NCBI RefSeq assembly: GCF_020907245.1
Contig: NZ_JAJJWH010000019.1
Coordinates: 1 to 64,000, forward strand
DNA from: Pontibacter harenae
GTDB taxonomy: Bacteria > Bacteroidota > Bacteroidia > Cytophagales > Hymenobacteraceae
Reading direction: 5' to 3'
DNA: 64,000 nucleotides
In this document: positions 8,351 through 16,289 of the stretch, piece by piece
How positions within the stretch are numbered: position 1 is the stretch's first letter
How the letters are laid out: each line of letters starts with the position of its first letter
Made by a program: the position numbers and the translations under genes
Notes under the pieces: model-generated
What the model was told of the DNA's origin: nothing
The model's input: only the letters and a program-made list of their open reading frames with translations
Database searches by the model: none

Positions 8351-10272
8351 TAAAGTACTCTCATCTCGATCCGTCTGTTCTGGCTCCTGTTCTCTTCGGT
8401 AGTGTTGGGAGCAACAGGTTTGCTTTCGCCATAACCTTTGGAGCGGAGGCGCTGGCTGTTGATGCCGTTTTGGGCTAGATACTCCACCACCGACTTTGCT
8501 CTTCGTTCTGATAACAGTTGGTTGGCTTGCTCCTGCCCTACATCGTCGGTATGTCCTTCTATCTCTAGCTTTACATCCTTGTTCAACTGTAGGAACGATA
8601 TCAGCTTGTTTAGTTCTGTTTTAGATTCAGGCTTTAGCTTGTACTCATTCGTATCGAAAAAGAGGTTGCTGAGCACTACAGAAGCTCCTGCTTTTATAGG
8701 TTTAAGATATACATCCAGCGCGACAGGCGTTAAAGCATTTGAGCTGGTATAGTCAAAGCTTAAGCTATTCATCAGGTAGTTTGGGGCAGTAACATACAAG
8801 GCATATTGCTTCCCCTTTGTCAGCACCACTGTATACTCTCCCGATTGCTGATCTGCCCTCACCTGCTGTTCCAGCGAATCGCTCTTTACATTATAAAGCT
8901 GCACCACTGCTCCGATGGGCTTTTTGGTATCAGCATCAAAAACACGTCCCTGTGCGTAGGTGCTTTCCTCCCGACTACGCCATTGGGCTGGCACCACCAA
9001 ACTGAACAGCTGTATTCGGTCTGCCCCTGTTTCTCCCTGACGCGAGTAATACCCTGTTTTGCTATCTGGCGTGATAAAGAGAGCCGTTTCATGGTTAAAG
9101 GTATTCAGCGGGTAACCCATATTCTGCGGCTCCGACCACTTTTGATCTTCTCCTTTTACAGCCATAAAAACATCCAATCCTCCTAAACCCACATGACCGT
9201 CGCTTACGAAGTATAAAGTAGAACCACTGGCATGCAGAAAAGGCGCCATGTCTTTACCAGCTGAATTGATGGGAGCGCCCGCGTTTGAAGGCTTTTGCCA
9301 AGTGCCATCGTCATTCTGATGCGTAATCCAAATATCTTCCTTTCCAAGGCCGCCCCCTCTGTTCGAAGTAAAATACAACGTTCTGCCATCAGCTGAGAGT
9401 GCAGGCTGAGAATCCCAGTAGCGCGAATTTACGGAACTGCCTATATTTTGTGGTTTGCTCCAGTCGTTACCAGTTCTGTAAGAAATGTAAAGGTCGCAGT
9501 CGCCGTTGCCATCGGGTCTGTTGCAGGAGGTAAACACCAAGGTTTTGCCATCGCCAGAAATAGAGGCGGCTCCTTCGTTGGCTGGTGTGTTTATATTGCT
9601 GGAGATAGAAACTGGCGCTTGCCATATACCATTCACCTGCCCGCTTATGTAAATATCCTCATCCTGCGAACGGTCCGCTCCTTTACGTGCCGTGAAAATA
9701 AGCTGCTTACCGTCGGCAGTTATAGAGGGGAAATATTGCTGAAAGAATCTATTCACCGTTTCAGGCAGTATCTCAGACTTAAACTCTATGGGGCTGCGCA
9801 TGGCCTCTATTGCGTAAGCAACCGTTTTTATCTGCTGCTGTGCACGCTCTGCTTGCGCCATTTTACGCGGTTCTGCCTGCAAAAAGAAGCTATAAAATTT
9901 GCTAGCCTGCTCATAGTTACCTCTTTCGAAGTACAATTCGGCAAGTGTATAATAGTTGTTCATACGTGCCGCACTGAACGGGGCATCTGCAAGGGCTTTT
10001 TCAAGGAGCTGCAGCACAGCTTCTTTTTTACCCATCATTTGGTTCAGGTGAGCCGCTTTCAGGTAAGCCTCTGTAAAATTCGGGTCCTTCTCTACCGCAT
10101 CTCGCAACAAACTAAGCGCACGATCAAAATCGCGAGCTTTTTCATAGTCAACTGCTTTGTTATAGAAATTTTCAGCTCGTTTAGAAGTGGTGCTGAGGCT
10201 ACGGTTCTGCGCAACAGCAGCTACCACACTTATCACCATGAAAAGGAAAACGAAAAGCAGCTTTTTATACAT
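8350..10272 (-). CDS. PorE-like TPR/PD40/CRD/OmpA outer-membrane protein
   Basis: 640 residues from the start at 10272, chosen because MYKKLLFVFLFMVISVVAAVAQ is a clean signal peptide and the start lies 5 bases after the queE stop. Domain order: TPR repeats (about 30-150), a PD40/WD40-like propeller with several TADGKQLIF- and SADGRTLYFTSNRGG-like strands (about 175-410), a carboxypeptidase-regulatory-like fold (about 430-500, YAQGRVFDADTKKPIG), and a C-terminal OmpA peptidoglycan-binding domain (about 525-640, EGHTDDVGQEQANQLLSERRA). This four-domain order is that of PorE, a type IX secretion component that anchors the machinery to peptidoglycan; related proteins also occur outside the T9SS. 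A T9SS type B substrate at 32971 supports presence of the system. It shares a transcription unit with queE. Confidence 0.8.
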   Translation of the reverse strand: MYKKLLFVFLFMVISVVAAVAQNRSLSTTSKRAENFYNKAVDYEKARDFDRALSLLRDAVEKDPNFTEAYLKAAHLNQMMGKKEAVLQLLEKALADAPFSAARMNNYYTLAELYFERGNYEQASKFYSFFLQAEPRKMAQAERAQQQIKTVAYAIEAMRSPIEFKSEILPETVNRFFQQYFPSITADGKQLIFTARKGADRSQDEDIYISGQVNGIWQAPVSISSNINTPANEGAASISGDGKTLVFTSCNRPDGNGDCDLYISYRTGNDWSKPQNIGSSVNSRYWDSQPALSADGRTLYFTSNRGGGLGKEDIWITHQNDDGTWQKPSNAGAPINSAGKDMAPFLHASGSTLYFVSDGHVGLGGLDVFMAVKGEDQKWSEPQNMGYPLNTFNHETALFITPDSKTGYYSRQGETGADRIQLFSLVVPAQWRSREESTYAQGRVFDADTKKPIGAVVQLYNVKSDSLEQQVRADQQSGEYTVVLTKGKQYALYVTAPNYLMNSLSFDYTSSNALTPVALDVYLKPIKAGASVVLSNLFFDTNEYKLKPESKTELNKLISFLQLNKDVKLEIEGHTDDVGQEQANQLLSERRAKSVVEYLAQNGINSQRLRSKGYGESKPVAPNTTEENRSQNRRIEMRVL

Positions 10273-10277
10273 ATAGC

Positions 10278-10931
10278 TTACGGAATATCCATGTACTTGT
10301 GTGTCTGCAGCGACACACGCCATTTCGGATTATTTTTAACGTACTCTACTATTTGCGGCGTTATTTGGTTGGCTTTGCTCCACTCAGGCTGTAGGTACAG
10401 TTTCGTTTTTTCACCCACCTGTGCGGCGTGTTCTTCTGCCCAGGCAAAATCACTTTTGTTAAAGATGATAATTTTAAGCTCATCTGCGAAAGGATAGACA
10501 GAGGCATCAGGCGCTTTAAACTTCTTCGGCGACAGACAAACCCAGTCCCAGCTTCCGCTGATGGGGTATGCCCCAGAGGTCTCAATCATGGTTCTGATGC
10601 CACGCGCCTGCAGCTGCGAAGTGAGTGGGTTAAGGTTATATAATAAAGGCTCGCCACCTGTAATGACCACCTTTTTGCCTGAGTAAGCAGCAGCAGTCTC
10701 TACAATATCCTCTACTTTGGTAAGTGGGTGTAGCTCCGCATCCCACGATTCTTTTACATCGCACCAGTGGCAACCTACATCGCAACCACCCAAACGAATA
10801 AAATAGGCAGCCACGCCTGTGTTTGCGCCCTCACCTTGTATGGTGTAAAATGCCTCCATCAGCGGTAGTTCACTACCATCTTTTGGCACTGTATGGATAG
10901 AGGCTGTTGTATAAGTTTTTGTTGATTCCAA
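10278..10931 (-). CDS. queE: 7-carboxy-7-deazaguanine synthase, radical SAM
   Basis: 217 residues. It converts carboxytetrahydropterin to 7-carboxy-7-deazaguanine in queuosine/deazapurine synthesis. The N-terminal TIQGEGANTG and the cluster-binding Cys50, Cys54 and Cys57 in LGGCDVGCHWCD form the QueE-type CxxxCxxC site for the [4Fe-4S] cluster. GGEPLLYN (about 93-100) is the SAM-contacting GGE motif. The listed start is a TTG; an ATG at residue 25 (LPLMEAFYT) is a possible alternative. The gene is followed after 5 bases by the PorE-like gene. No other queuosine gene is in the window, and no preQ1 riboswitch was recognised upstream. Confidence 0.9.
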   Translation of the reverse strand: MESTKTYTTASIHTVPKDGSELPLMEAFYTIQGEGANTGVAAYFIRLGGCDVGCHWCDVKESWDAELHPLTKVEDIVETAAAYSGKKVVITGGEPLLYNLNPLTSQLQARGIRTMIETSGAYPISGSWDWVCLSPKKFKAPDASVYPFADELKIIIFNKSDFAWAEEHAAQVGEKTKLYLQPEWSKANQITPQIVEYVKNNPKWRVSLQTHKYMDIP

Positions 10932-11164
10932 TCCTTCTAAAACTATGGTGCACCTGCTTTTGCAACCGCACCTTTTATATGAAAAAGCTTTACTGCCGCT
11001 AACGCGTACAGAATCAGCAAAGGTAGCTAAAATGCAACAAGCTTCTAGCTACATTCTGTTCCATCAGTATCAAGCTTCATATGATTTAGAAGAAGCACTA
11101 ACAACAAAATTTAAAAATTAGTAGCTTTACTTCTAAATAATTTCCATATTGGCACCTCAATAAC

Positions 11165-11287
11165 ATGAATAATGCTAACTACATAGAGATAACAGGGTTC
11201 CTTTTTAGAAAAGGCGGCTTCGGCATGTTTTCTATTTCCTGCATTATTTCTACCATTATCACCTTCATTACCCCTTTTGGGGTTTAA
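11165..11287 (+). CDS. Ile/Thr-rich leader peptide of the threonine operon
   Basis: A 40-codon open frame (ATG 11165, stop 11285-11287), or 20 codons if the in-frame ATG at 11225 is used. The last 20 residues read MFSISCIISTIITFITPFGV, with six Ile and three Thr, six of them within TIITFIT. This composition matches leader peptides that sense charged Thr and Ile tRNAs ahead of threonine operons (E. coli thrL is the known case). It lies about 100 bases upstream of aspartate kinase and is followed by mutually exclusive hairpins. There is no independent evidence of translation. Confidence 0.7.
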   Translation: MNNANYIEITGFLFRKGGFGMFSISCIISTIITFITPFGV

Positions 11288-11370
11288 TTGTACATATCGC
11301 CTCCTTTTTGCGTTGCCCCATGGGCAGGCAAAGCCTCAGCTGAGGCTATCTTTCCAATTCTTATTTTTTT
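11270..11370 (+). promoter_or_regulatory. Candidate transcription attenuator of the thr operon
   Basis: Four overlapping short stems are visible. ACCCC/GGGGT (11270-11274 with 11279-11283) closes the leader end. TGCCC/GGGCA is at 11314-11318 with 11322-11326. AGGC/GCCT (11326-11329 with 11333-11336) competes with both neighbours. AGCCTC/GAGGCT (11332-11337 with 11342-11347) is a perfect 16-base palindrome followed by a U-rich tract at 11361-11370. The 1:2, 2:3, 3:4 arrangement is that of a ribosome-stalling attenuator. The 13-base gap between the last stem and the T-tract is longer than in enterobacterial terminators. Confidence 0.6.
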
Positions 11371-11389
11371 AACTGTTAAACCAACCCCT

Positions 11390-12799
11390 ATGCTGGTTTT
11401 AAAATTTGGTGGTACTTCTGTAGCCAACGCCGATGCTATGCTTCAGATAGCATCTATCTTAAAAGAAAAAAATTACCCAGGCAATATACTCGTTGTTGTT
11501 TCTGCTATGTCCAAGGTAACAGACATGCTGATTAGCTGTTTTGAAAAGGCAGCCACGCACGACGAAACGTACCAGGAGATTGTGCAGCAACTGGAGGCAA
11601 AGCATATGGAGGCCATTGAGCAGTTGGTACCTTACAGTCATCAGATAGAATTGAAAGGCCGTGTTAAAATGTTGCTGCGTGAGCTGGAAGATTTGAGCAA
11701 AGGTATTTTTCTGCTGGATGAGCTAAGCGACAGCACTAAAGCACGCTTTATGGCTTTTGGCGAGTTGCTATCCTCAGCGGTGGTGTCGGTGGCACTGCAG
11801 CATCAGGGGCTAACGAACAGGCTCATCGACAGCCGCGATTACATTGTAACTGACGGTAATTTCCTGAACGCGAAGGTAGACCTAAAGAAATCTTATGCGA
11901 AGGTAAAAGCTGAGCTGGCAAACGAGAAATTGGTGATTGCCCCTGGCTTTATAGCCCGTTCGCAAGAAGGAAAAACAACGGTATTAGGTAGAGGTGGTTC
12001 TGACTATAGCGCGTCTATTTATGCTGCCGCCCTGCAGGCCGATCTGCTAGAGATATGGTCAGATGTGGATGGCATGTATACTACTGACCCTCGCAAGGCA
12101 AAATTGGCTTACTCTATTGAAGAATTAAGTTATGAGGAAGCGATGGAACTAGCATACTTCGGAGCCAAAGTACTGTATCCACCAACTATAGCACCCTTGG
12201 TAGCTGCTAAAATTCCGCTATGCCTCAAGAACACATTCAATCCTTCGCATAAAGGTACTCTGATTTCGAACAATCCGAAGCCGAGCCAGAACGTGATTAA
12301 AGGCGTTTCCTGTATTGATAACATTGCGCTGCTCACGCTGAGCGGTAGCGGTATGGTGGGAGTGCCAGGTATAGCCATGCGTATGTTTAAAGCTGTCGCT
12401 ACCTGCAACATCAATATATACTTTATTACGCAGTCTTCTTCTGAGCAAAGTATAACCGTAGGTTTGTCGATGGCCGATGAAAAAGCTGCATCACTGGCGC
12501 TTTCACAGGAGTTTGATGCGGATATAGATCAGGACGTTCTGAACCCAATCAGCTTGGAATCGCCAGTAAGCATAGTGGCTATAGTTGGAAATGGTATGAT
12601 CAAGCACCCTGGTATTGCGGGTACGATGTTCTCTATACTCGGAAATAATAACATCAACATACGAGCCATTGCGCAGGGAGCCACAGAACGAAATATATCG
12701 CTTGTAGTAAAGGCTGAAGATGCGGCAACAGCCGTAAACCTTTTACACGACAGTTTTTTTAAGCCTGAGGCGGTTAAACCTGCCGCAGCGCTAGCATAG
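11390..12799 (+). CDS. thrA: Aspartate kinase (monofunctional, with ACT domains)
   Basis: 469 residues from the ATG at 11390, chosen because the protein then begins MLVLKFGGTSVANAD, the kinase signature; the open frame upstream is leader/attenuator. It phosphorylates aspartate to aspartyl phosphate, the first step toward Thr, Met, Lys and Ile. The kinase domain covers about 1-290, with GRGGSDYSAS near 202. Two ACT domains follow (about 315-465, GSGMVGVPGIAMRMF and GNGMIKHPGIAGTMF), the sites of amino-acid feedback. The ACT part resembles that of bifunctional ThrA, but the homoserine dehydrogenase domain is absent, so that step must be encoded elsewhere. It is first in an operon with thrB (12-base gap) and thrC. 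Confidence 0.92.
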   Translation: MLVLKFGGTSVANADAMLQIASILKEKNYPGNILVVVSAMSKVTDMLISCFEKAATHDETYQEIVQQLEAKHMEAIEQLVPYSHQIELKGRVKMLLRELEDLSKGIFLLDELSDSTKARFMAFGELLSSAVVSVALQHQGLTNRLIDSRDYIVTDGNFLNAKVDLKKSYAKVKAELANEKLVIAPGFIARSQEGKTTVLGRGGSDYSASIYAAALQADLLEIWSDVDGMYTTDPRKAKLAYSIEELSYEEAMELAYFGAKVLYPPTIAPLVAAKIPLCLKNTFNPSHKGTLISNNPKPSQNVIKGVSCIDNIALLTLSGSGMVGVPGIAMRMFKAVATCNINIYFITQSSSEQSITVGLSMADEKAASLALSQEFDADIDQDVLNPISLESPVSIVAIVGNGMIKHPGIAGTMFSILGNNNINIRAIAQGATERNISLVVKAEDAATAVNLLHDSFFKPEAVKPAAALA

Positions 12800-12811
12800 T
12801 TAAGTATAAAC

Positions 12812-13774
12812 ATGAACGATAAACAATTTATAAAGGCATTTGCCCCTGCTACTGTAGCCAATGTTTGCTGTGGTTTCGATGTGCTAGGCTTTGCTCTGGA
12901 TGAACCAGGTGATGAGGTATGGGCACGCAAGAAAGATGCGCCAGGCATCACTATCTCAGCCGTTACTGGTGTTGAAGGCCTTTCTGCCGATCCAGCGGAA
13001 AACGTGATTGGTGTGGTAGCCCAGAAAATGCTGACGGAGCTAAACCTATCTCATGGACTGGAACTGCAGTTGCACAAAGGTATGCCTGTCGGCAGTGGTC
13101 TTGGTAGCAGCGCCGCTAGTTCAGCCGCCGCCGCTTTTGCGGTTAACGAAGTTTTAGGCTCTCCTTTTACAAAAGAAGAACTGGTAGTTTATGCTATGGA
13201 AGGCGAACGCAAAGCCTCTGGCTCTGCGCATGCCGACAATGTGGCGCCATCTATACTGGGTGGTTTTGCTCTTGTTCGCGATTACGATCCACTGGACGTA
13301 ATTCCGCTCGGTGTACCTGTCAAACTATACTGTACCATCGTTTATCCGCAGATTGAGCTGAAAACATCCCTAGCCAGAAGTATCCTGAAGAAGGAAATAC
13401 CTTTGAAAAAAGGAGTACGCCAGTGGGGTAACTTGGCAGCATTGATGGCTGGCCTGCTGAAAGGTGACTATGCCTTGATTGGACGCAGCCTACATGATGA
13501 AATATTTGAGCCAGAGCGTTCTATATTGATTCCGCTTTTTAACCAAGCCAAACAAGCCGCGAAAGAAGCAGGCGCTTTAGGCTGTGGCATTTCTGGTTCA
13601 GGTCCGTCTATTTTTGCTTTATCGGCTACGGCCGCTCAGGCCGAAGAAGTAAGAGTTGCTATGGAAAACGTTTATGCTTCCAGTGGCATCGAGTTAAAGA
13701 CATATGTATCGCAAGTGCCTGAGCAGGGCGCACGACTTATAGAAGAACCTGTTTATCAACCCGCACAATCATGA
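12812..13774 (+). CDS. thrB: Homoserine kinase
   Basis: 320 residues of the GHMP kinase family; it phosphorylates homoserine to O-phosphohomoserine. The ATP-binding loop is PVGSGLGSSAASSAAAAF (about 91-109) and the third GHMP motif is GCGISGSGPSIFALS (about 255-269). The N-terminus FAPATVANVCCGFDVLGFAL is typical of ThrB. It starts 12 bases after aspartate kinase and its stop overlaps the thrC start by 4 bases (ATGA), showing tight coupling. Confidence 0.95.
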   Translation: MNDKQFIKAFAPATVANVCCGFDVLGFALDEPGDEVWARKKDAPGITISAVTGVEGLSADPAENVIGVVAQKMLTELNLSHGLELQLHKGMPVGSGLGSSAASSAAAAFAVNEVLGSPFTKEELVVYAMEGERKASGSAHADNVAPSILGGFALVRDYDPLDVIPLGVPVKLYCTIVYPQIELKTSLARSILKKEIPLKKGVRQWGNLAALMAGLLKGDYALIGRSLHDEIFEPERSILIPLFNQAKQAAKEAGALGCGISGSGPSIFALSATAAQAEEVRVAMENVYASSGIELKTYVSQVPEQGARLIEEPVYQPAQS

Positions 13775-15096
13775 GATTTTATAGCACCAACTGCCAGGCA
13801 CCAGAGGTAAGTTTTAAAGAAGCTGTAATAAAAGGTCTGCCGCAGGACAAAGGTTTGTTCTACCCGCAAACTATACCTGTACTTCCTGCTTCTTTCTTTG
13901 AGGCTTTACCTGATATGGAACTGCCCGAGATAGCTTTCGAAGTTTTACGAGCTTACACTGAGCCAGACCTTTCAGCCGATCAGCTACAGGAGATATGTCA
14001 AGAGGTATTCACCTTTCCAATTCCACTGGTAAAGGTGGAAAATAATACTTACTCTCTGGAGCTGTTTCATGGACCGACTTGTGCTTTCAAGGATGTGGGG
14101 GCCCGCTTTATGTCGCGCTGCCTGCAGGCTTTCGCTCAAAAAGGCAAACCTCTAACGGTGCTGGTGGCCACCTCTGGCGACACAGGCAGTGCCGTAGCCA
14201 ACGGCTTTTTAGGTGTTGAAAACATTGAGGTGGTTATTTTATACCCAAATGGCGGTGTGAGCGAGGTACAGGAAATGCAGTTCACAACGCTAGGGCAAAA
14301 CATACAGGCTGTAGCCGTAGAGGGCGTTTTTGATGATTGCCAGGCGCTGGTAAAGCAGGCTTTCTCTGATGAGGAACTGGCCAAGAACATGCAATTGTCT
14401 TCAGCCAACTCTATTAACGTGGCGCGTTGGCTGCCGCAAATGGTATACTATTTCCATGCTTGGGGCCAATGGCGCAAACAAAACCCTGATCAGCAGCAGG
14501 ACGAGGTAACGATAGCCGTGCCGAGCGGCAACTTCGGCAACCTGGCAGCAGGGCTTTTAGCACGAGAAATGGGTTTGCCTGTAAAATACTACATCGCCGC
14601 CACCAACCGCAACAAAGTAGTGCCTGATTACCTAGAGTCTGGCAACTATACGCCTGCACCCTCTGTCGCCACTATTGCCAATGCCATGGATGTAGGCGCA
14701 CCAAACAATTTCCCGCGCATACTGGAGATGTTTCAGCAGAACCACATTTCTGTGCAGCAGGTAGTAAAAGGCTTTTGGGTAGATGATGAAAAAGTAAAGA
14801 CGGTAATTCAGGAGGTGAACGATGAGCAAAATTATCTGCTAGACCCACACGGAGCCATTGCTTACCTCAGCCTAAAACAGTACCTACCATCGCTGCAGAC
14901 AGCAGGCATTTTCCTGGAAACAGCTCACCCAGCCAAGTTTAAAGGAAGTATAGATGAGATTTTAGGCACTGACACGCCGCTACCAGAGCAGCTACAGGCT
15001 TTCCTAAACAAGCCGAAGCAGGTGATTAATATAAAAAATGACTTCAGTGAGCTGGCGGCTGTGTTGCAGGGAAACCTCTCTCCTAGTTTGTCTTGA
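13771..15096 (+). CDS. thrC: Threonine synthase
   Basis: 441 residues, fold type II PLP enzyme converting O-phosphohomoserine to threonine. The PLP lysine is Lys107 in HGPTCAFKDVGARF, and the phosphate-binding SGDTGSAVANGF lies at about 135-146. The N-terminus (FYSTN..APEVSFKEAV..GLPQDKGLFYP) matches the long bacterial ThrC class. It is the last gene of the attenuated thr operon and is followed by an inverted repeat and a perfect palindromic terminator. Confidence 0.95.
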   Translation: MRFYSTNCQAPEVSFKEAVIKGLPQDKGLFYPQTIPVLPASFFEALPDMELPEIAFEVLRAYTEPDLSADQLQEICQEVFTFPIPLVKVENNTYSLELFHGPTCAFKDVGARFMSRCLQAFAQKGKPLTVLVATSGDTGSAVANGFLGVENIEVVILYPNGGVSEVQEMQFTTLGQNIQAVAVEGVFDDCQALVKQAFSDEELAKNMQLSSANSINVARWLPQMVYYFHAWGQWRKQNPDQQQDEVTIAVPSGNFGNLAAGLLAREMGLPVKYYIAATNRNKVVPDYLESGNYTPAPSVATIANAMDVGAPNNFPRILEMFQQNHISVQQVVKGFWVDDEKVKTVIQEVNDEQNYLLDPHGAIAYLSLKQYLPSLQTAGIFLETAHPAKFKGSIDEILGTDTPLPEQLQAFLNKPKQVINIKNDFSELAAVLQGNLSPSLS

Positions 15097-15128
15097 GAAC
15101 AGGGAAGGGAGCTTTTGAATGTCCAACT

Positions 15129-15175
15129 ACCCCTCCTTGTCTCAGCTACCGTTTATACAGAAGTCAAGGAGGGGT
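15129..15175. repeat. Short inverted repeat, CCCCTCCTT family
   Basis: ACCCCTCCTTG at 15129-15139 is mirrored by CAAGGAGGGGT at 15165-15175. The same core occurs as a tighter hairpin at 44164-44183 between arsenic genes. It lies between thrC and its terminator. It looks like a dispersed intergenic repeat and not a terminator, since no T-tract follows. Confidence 0.55.
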
Positions 15176-15222
15176 GGCTATACCCGTGGTAAACTAACGT
15201 AGCCGCCTCCCTACTCCAACAA

Positions 15223-15268
15223 AAACAAACGGCCCCCATGAATGTACATTCATGGGGGCCGTTTGTTT
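15223..15268. terminator. Perfect 46-base palindrome between thrC and folD
   Basis: Two 23-base arms with core AACGGCCCCCATGAATGT pair without mismatch, with A-rich and T-rich ends. It lies between converging genes, so it serves as a bidirectional terminator for the thr operon and folD. Confidence 0.92.
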
Positions 15269-15281
15269 TATTAGCTTCTAA

Positions 15282-16163
15282 CTAAAAATACACTTCCTTC
15301 TTCGCAGCTCTTAAAGTATTCCTCATCAGCATGGCGATAGTCAACGGACCGACACCTCCTGGCACTGGCGTGATGAAACTGCATTTCTCGGCAACATTAT
15401 CGAAATCTACATCGCCTCTTAAGCGATAACCAGACTTTCGAGTAGCATCTGGCACACGAGTAGTTCCTACGTCTATCACCACGGCACCCTCTTTCACCAT
15501 GTCAGCTGTTATCAAACCTGGCTCTCCTACAGCCACAATAATAATGTCTGCCTGGCGGGTGTGGTAAGCCAAATCAGCAGTGTAGCGGTGGCAAAGGGTA
15601 ACGGTGCAGTTTCCTGGGTTAGCGTTTTTCGCCATCAGTATACTCATAGGTGAACCTACAATATTGCTGCGGCCTACTACCACGCAATGTTTGCCAAACG
15701 TGTGAATCTGGTAGCGTGCCAGCAACTGCAGAATTCCAGCTGGTGTGGCTGGCAGGTAAGCTGGCAAGTTTGCCACCATACGGCCTACGTTTATCGGGTG
15801 GAAGCCGTCTACGTCTTTCTTTGGGTCAATCGCTTCGAGTACTTTTTCAGAATCGATGTGCTTTGGGAGCGGCAACTGCACTATAAATCCATCTACTTCC
15901 TCGTCCTCGTTCAATTCTTTTATCTTGTTCAGCAGTTCCTCTTCAGTAACTGTGTCTTCGTAGCGGAAAAGGGAAGAGCCGAAGCCGATACGTTCACATG
16001 TAGCTACTTTGTTTGTAACATAAGTAACAGAGCCGCCGTCGTTGCCGACAAGTATAGCAGCTAGGTGCGGGACCTTTCCACCGTTTGCTTTGATTTCAGC
16101 TACCTCAGCAGCTATTTCTTCTTGAATGGCTTCGGATGTTTTTTTTCCGTCGAGCAGGGTCAT
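15282..16163 (-). CDS. folD: Methylenetetrahydrofolate dehydrogenase / cyclohydrolase
   Basis: 293 residues, the usual length. It interconverts 5,10-methylene-, 5,10-methenyl- and 10-formyl-tetrahydrofolate with NADP in the cytoplasm. The catalytic Tyr48 and Lys52 are in [13 protein letters not shown], followed by [20 protein letters not shown], the nucleotide-binding [14 protein letters not shown] (about 163-176) and the C-terminal [14 protein letters not shown]. It is a single-gene unit between the lepA terminator and the thr operon terminator. Confidence 0.96.
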   Translation of the reverse strand: MTLLDGKKTSEAIQEEIAAEVAEIKANGGKVPHLAAILVGNDGGSVTYVTNKVATCERIGFGSSLFRYEDTVTEEELLNKIKELNEDEEVDGFIVQLPLPKHIDSEKVLEAIDPKKDVDGFHPINVGRMVANLPAYLPATPAGILQLLARYQIHTFGKHCVVVGRSNIVGSPMSILMAKNANPGNCTVTLCHRYTADLAYHTRQADIIIVAVGEPGLITADMVKEGAVVIDVGTTRVPDATRKSGYRLRGDVDFDNVAEKCSFITPVPGGVGPLTIAMLMRNTLRAAKKEVYF

Positions 16164-16247
16164 TTTGGGAAATTATTAATTAAGAATTAGTTATGGTTAG
16201 TTTTGCGACTGTAGTTAAACTATAGATGTAGCTATTCTCTGAACGAA

Positions 16248-16281
16248 CAAGCCCCGACATGCAGAGGCACATCGGGGCTTG
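16248..16281 (-). terminator. Hairpin downstream of lepA
   Basis: CAAGCCCCGA at 16248-16257 pairs with TCGGGGCTTG at 16272-16281 over a 14-base loop, 8 bases beyond the lepA stop. It has the position of a rho-independent terminator for the minus-strand lepA gene; the T-tract is weak. Confidence 0.7.
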
Positions 16282-16289
16282 GGGTAAGC

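Noticed and set aside
9448..10497. 349-codon open frame on the plus strand opposite the PorE-like and queE genes
   Set aside because: It is antisense to two well-supported genes, has no domain or signal, and its composition is that of a shadow frame.
10932..11160. preQ1 riboswitch or regulatory RNA upstream of queE
   Set aside because: I looked on the minus strand for the small stem and A-rich tail of preQ1 riboswitches and did not find them.
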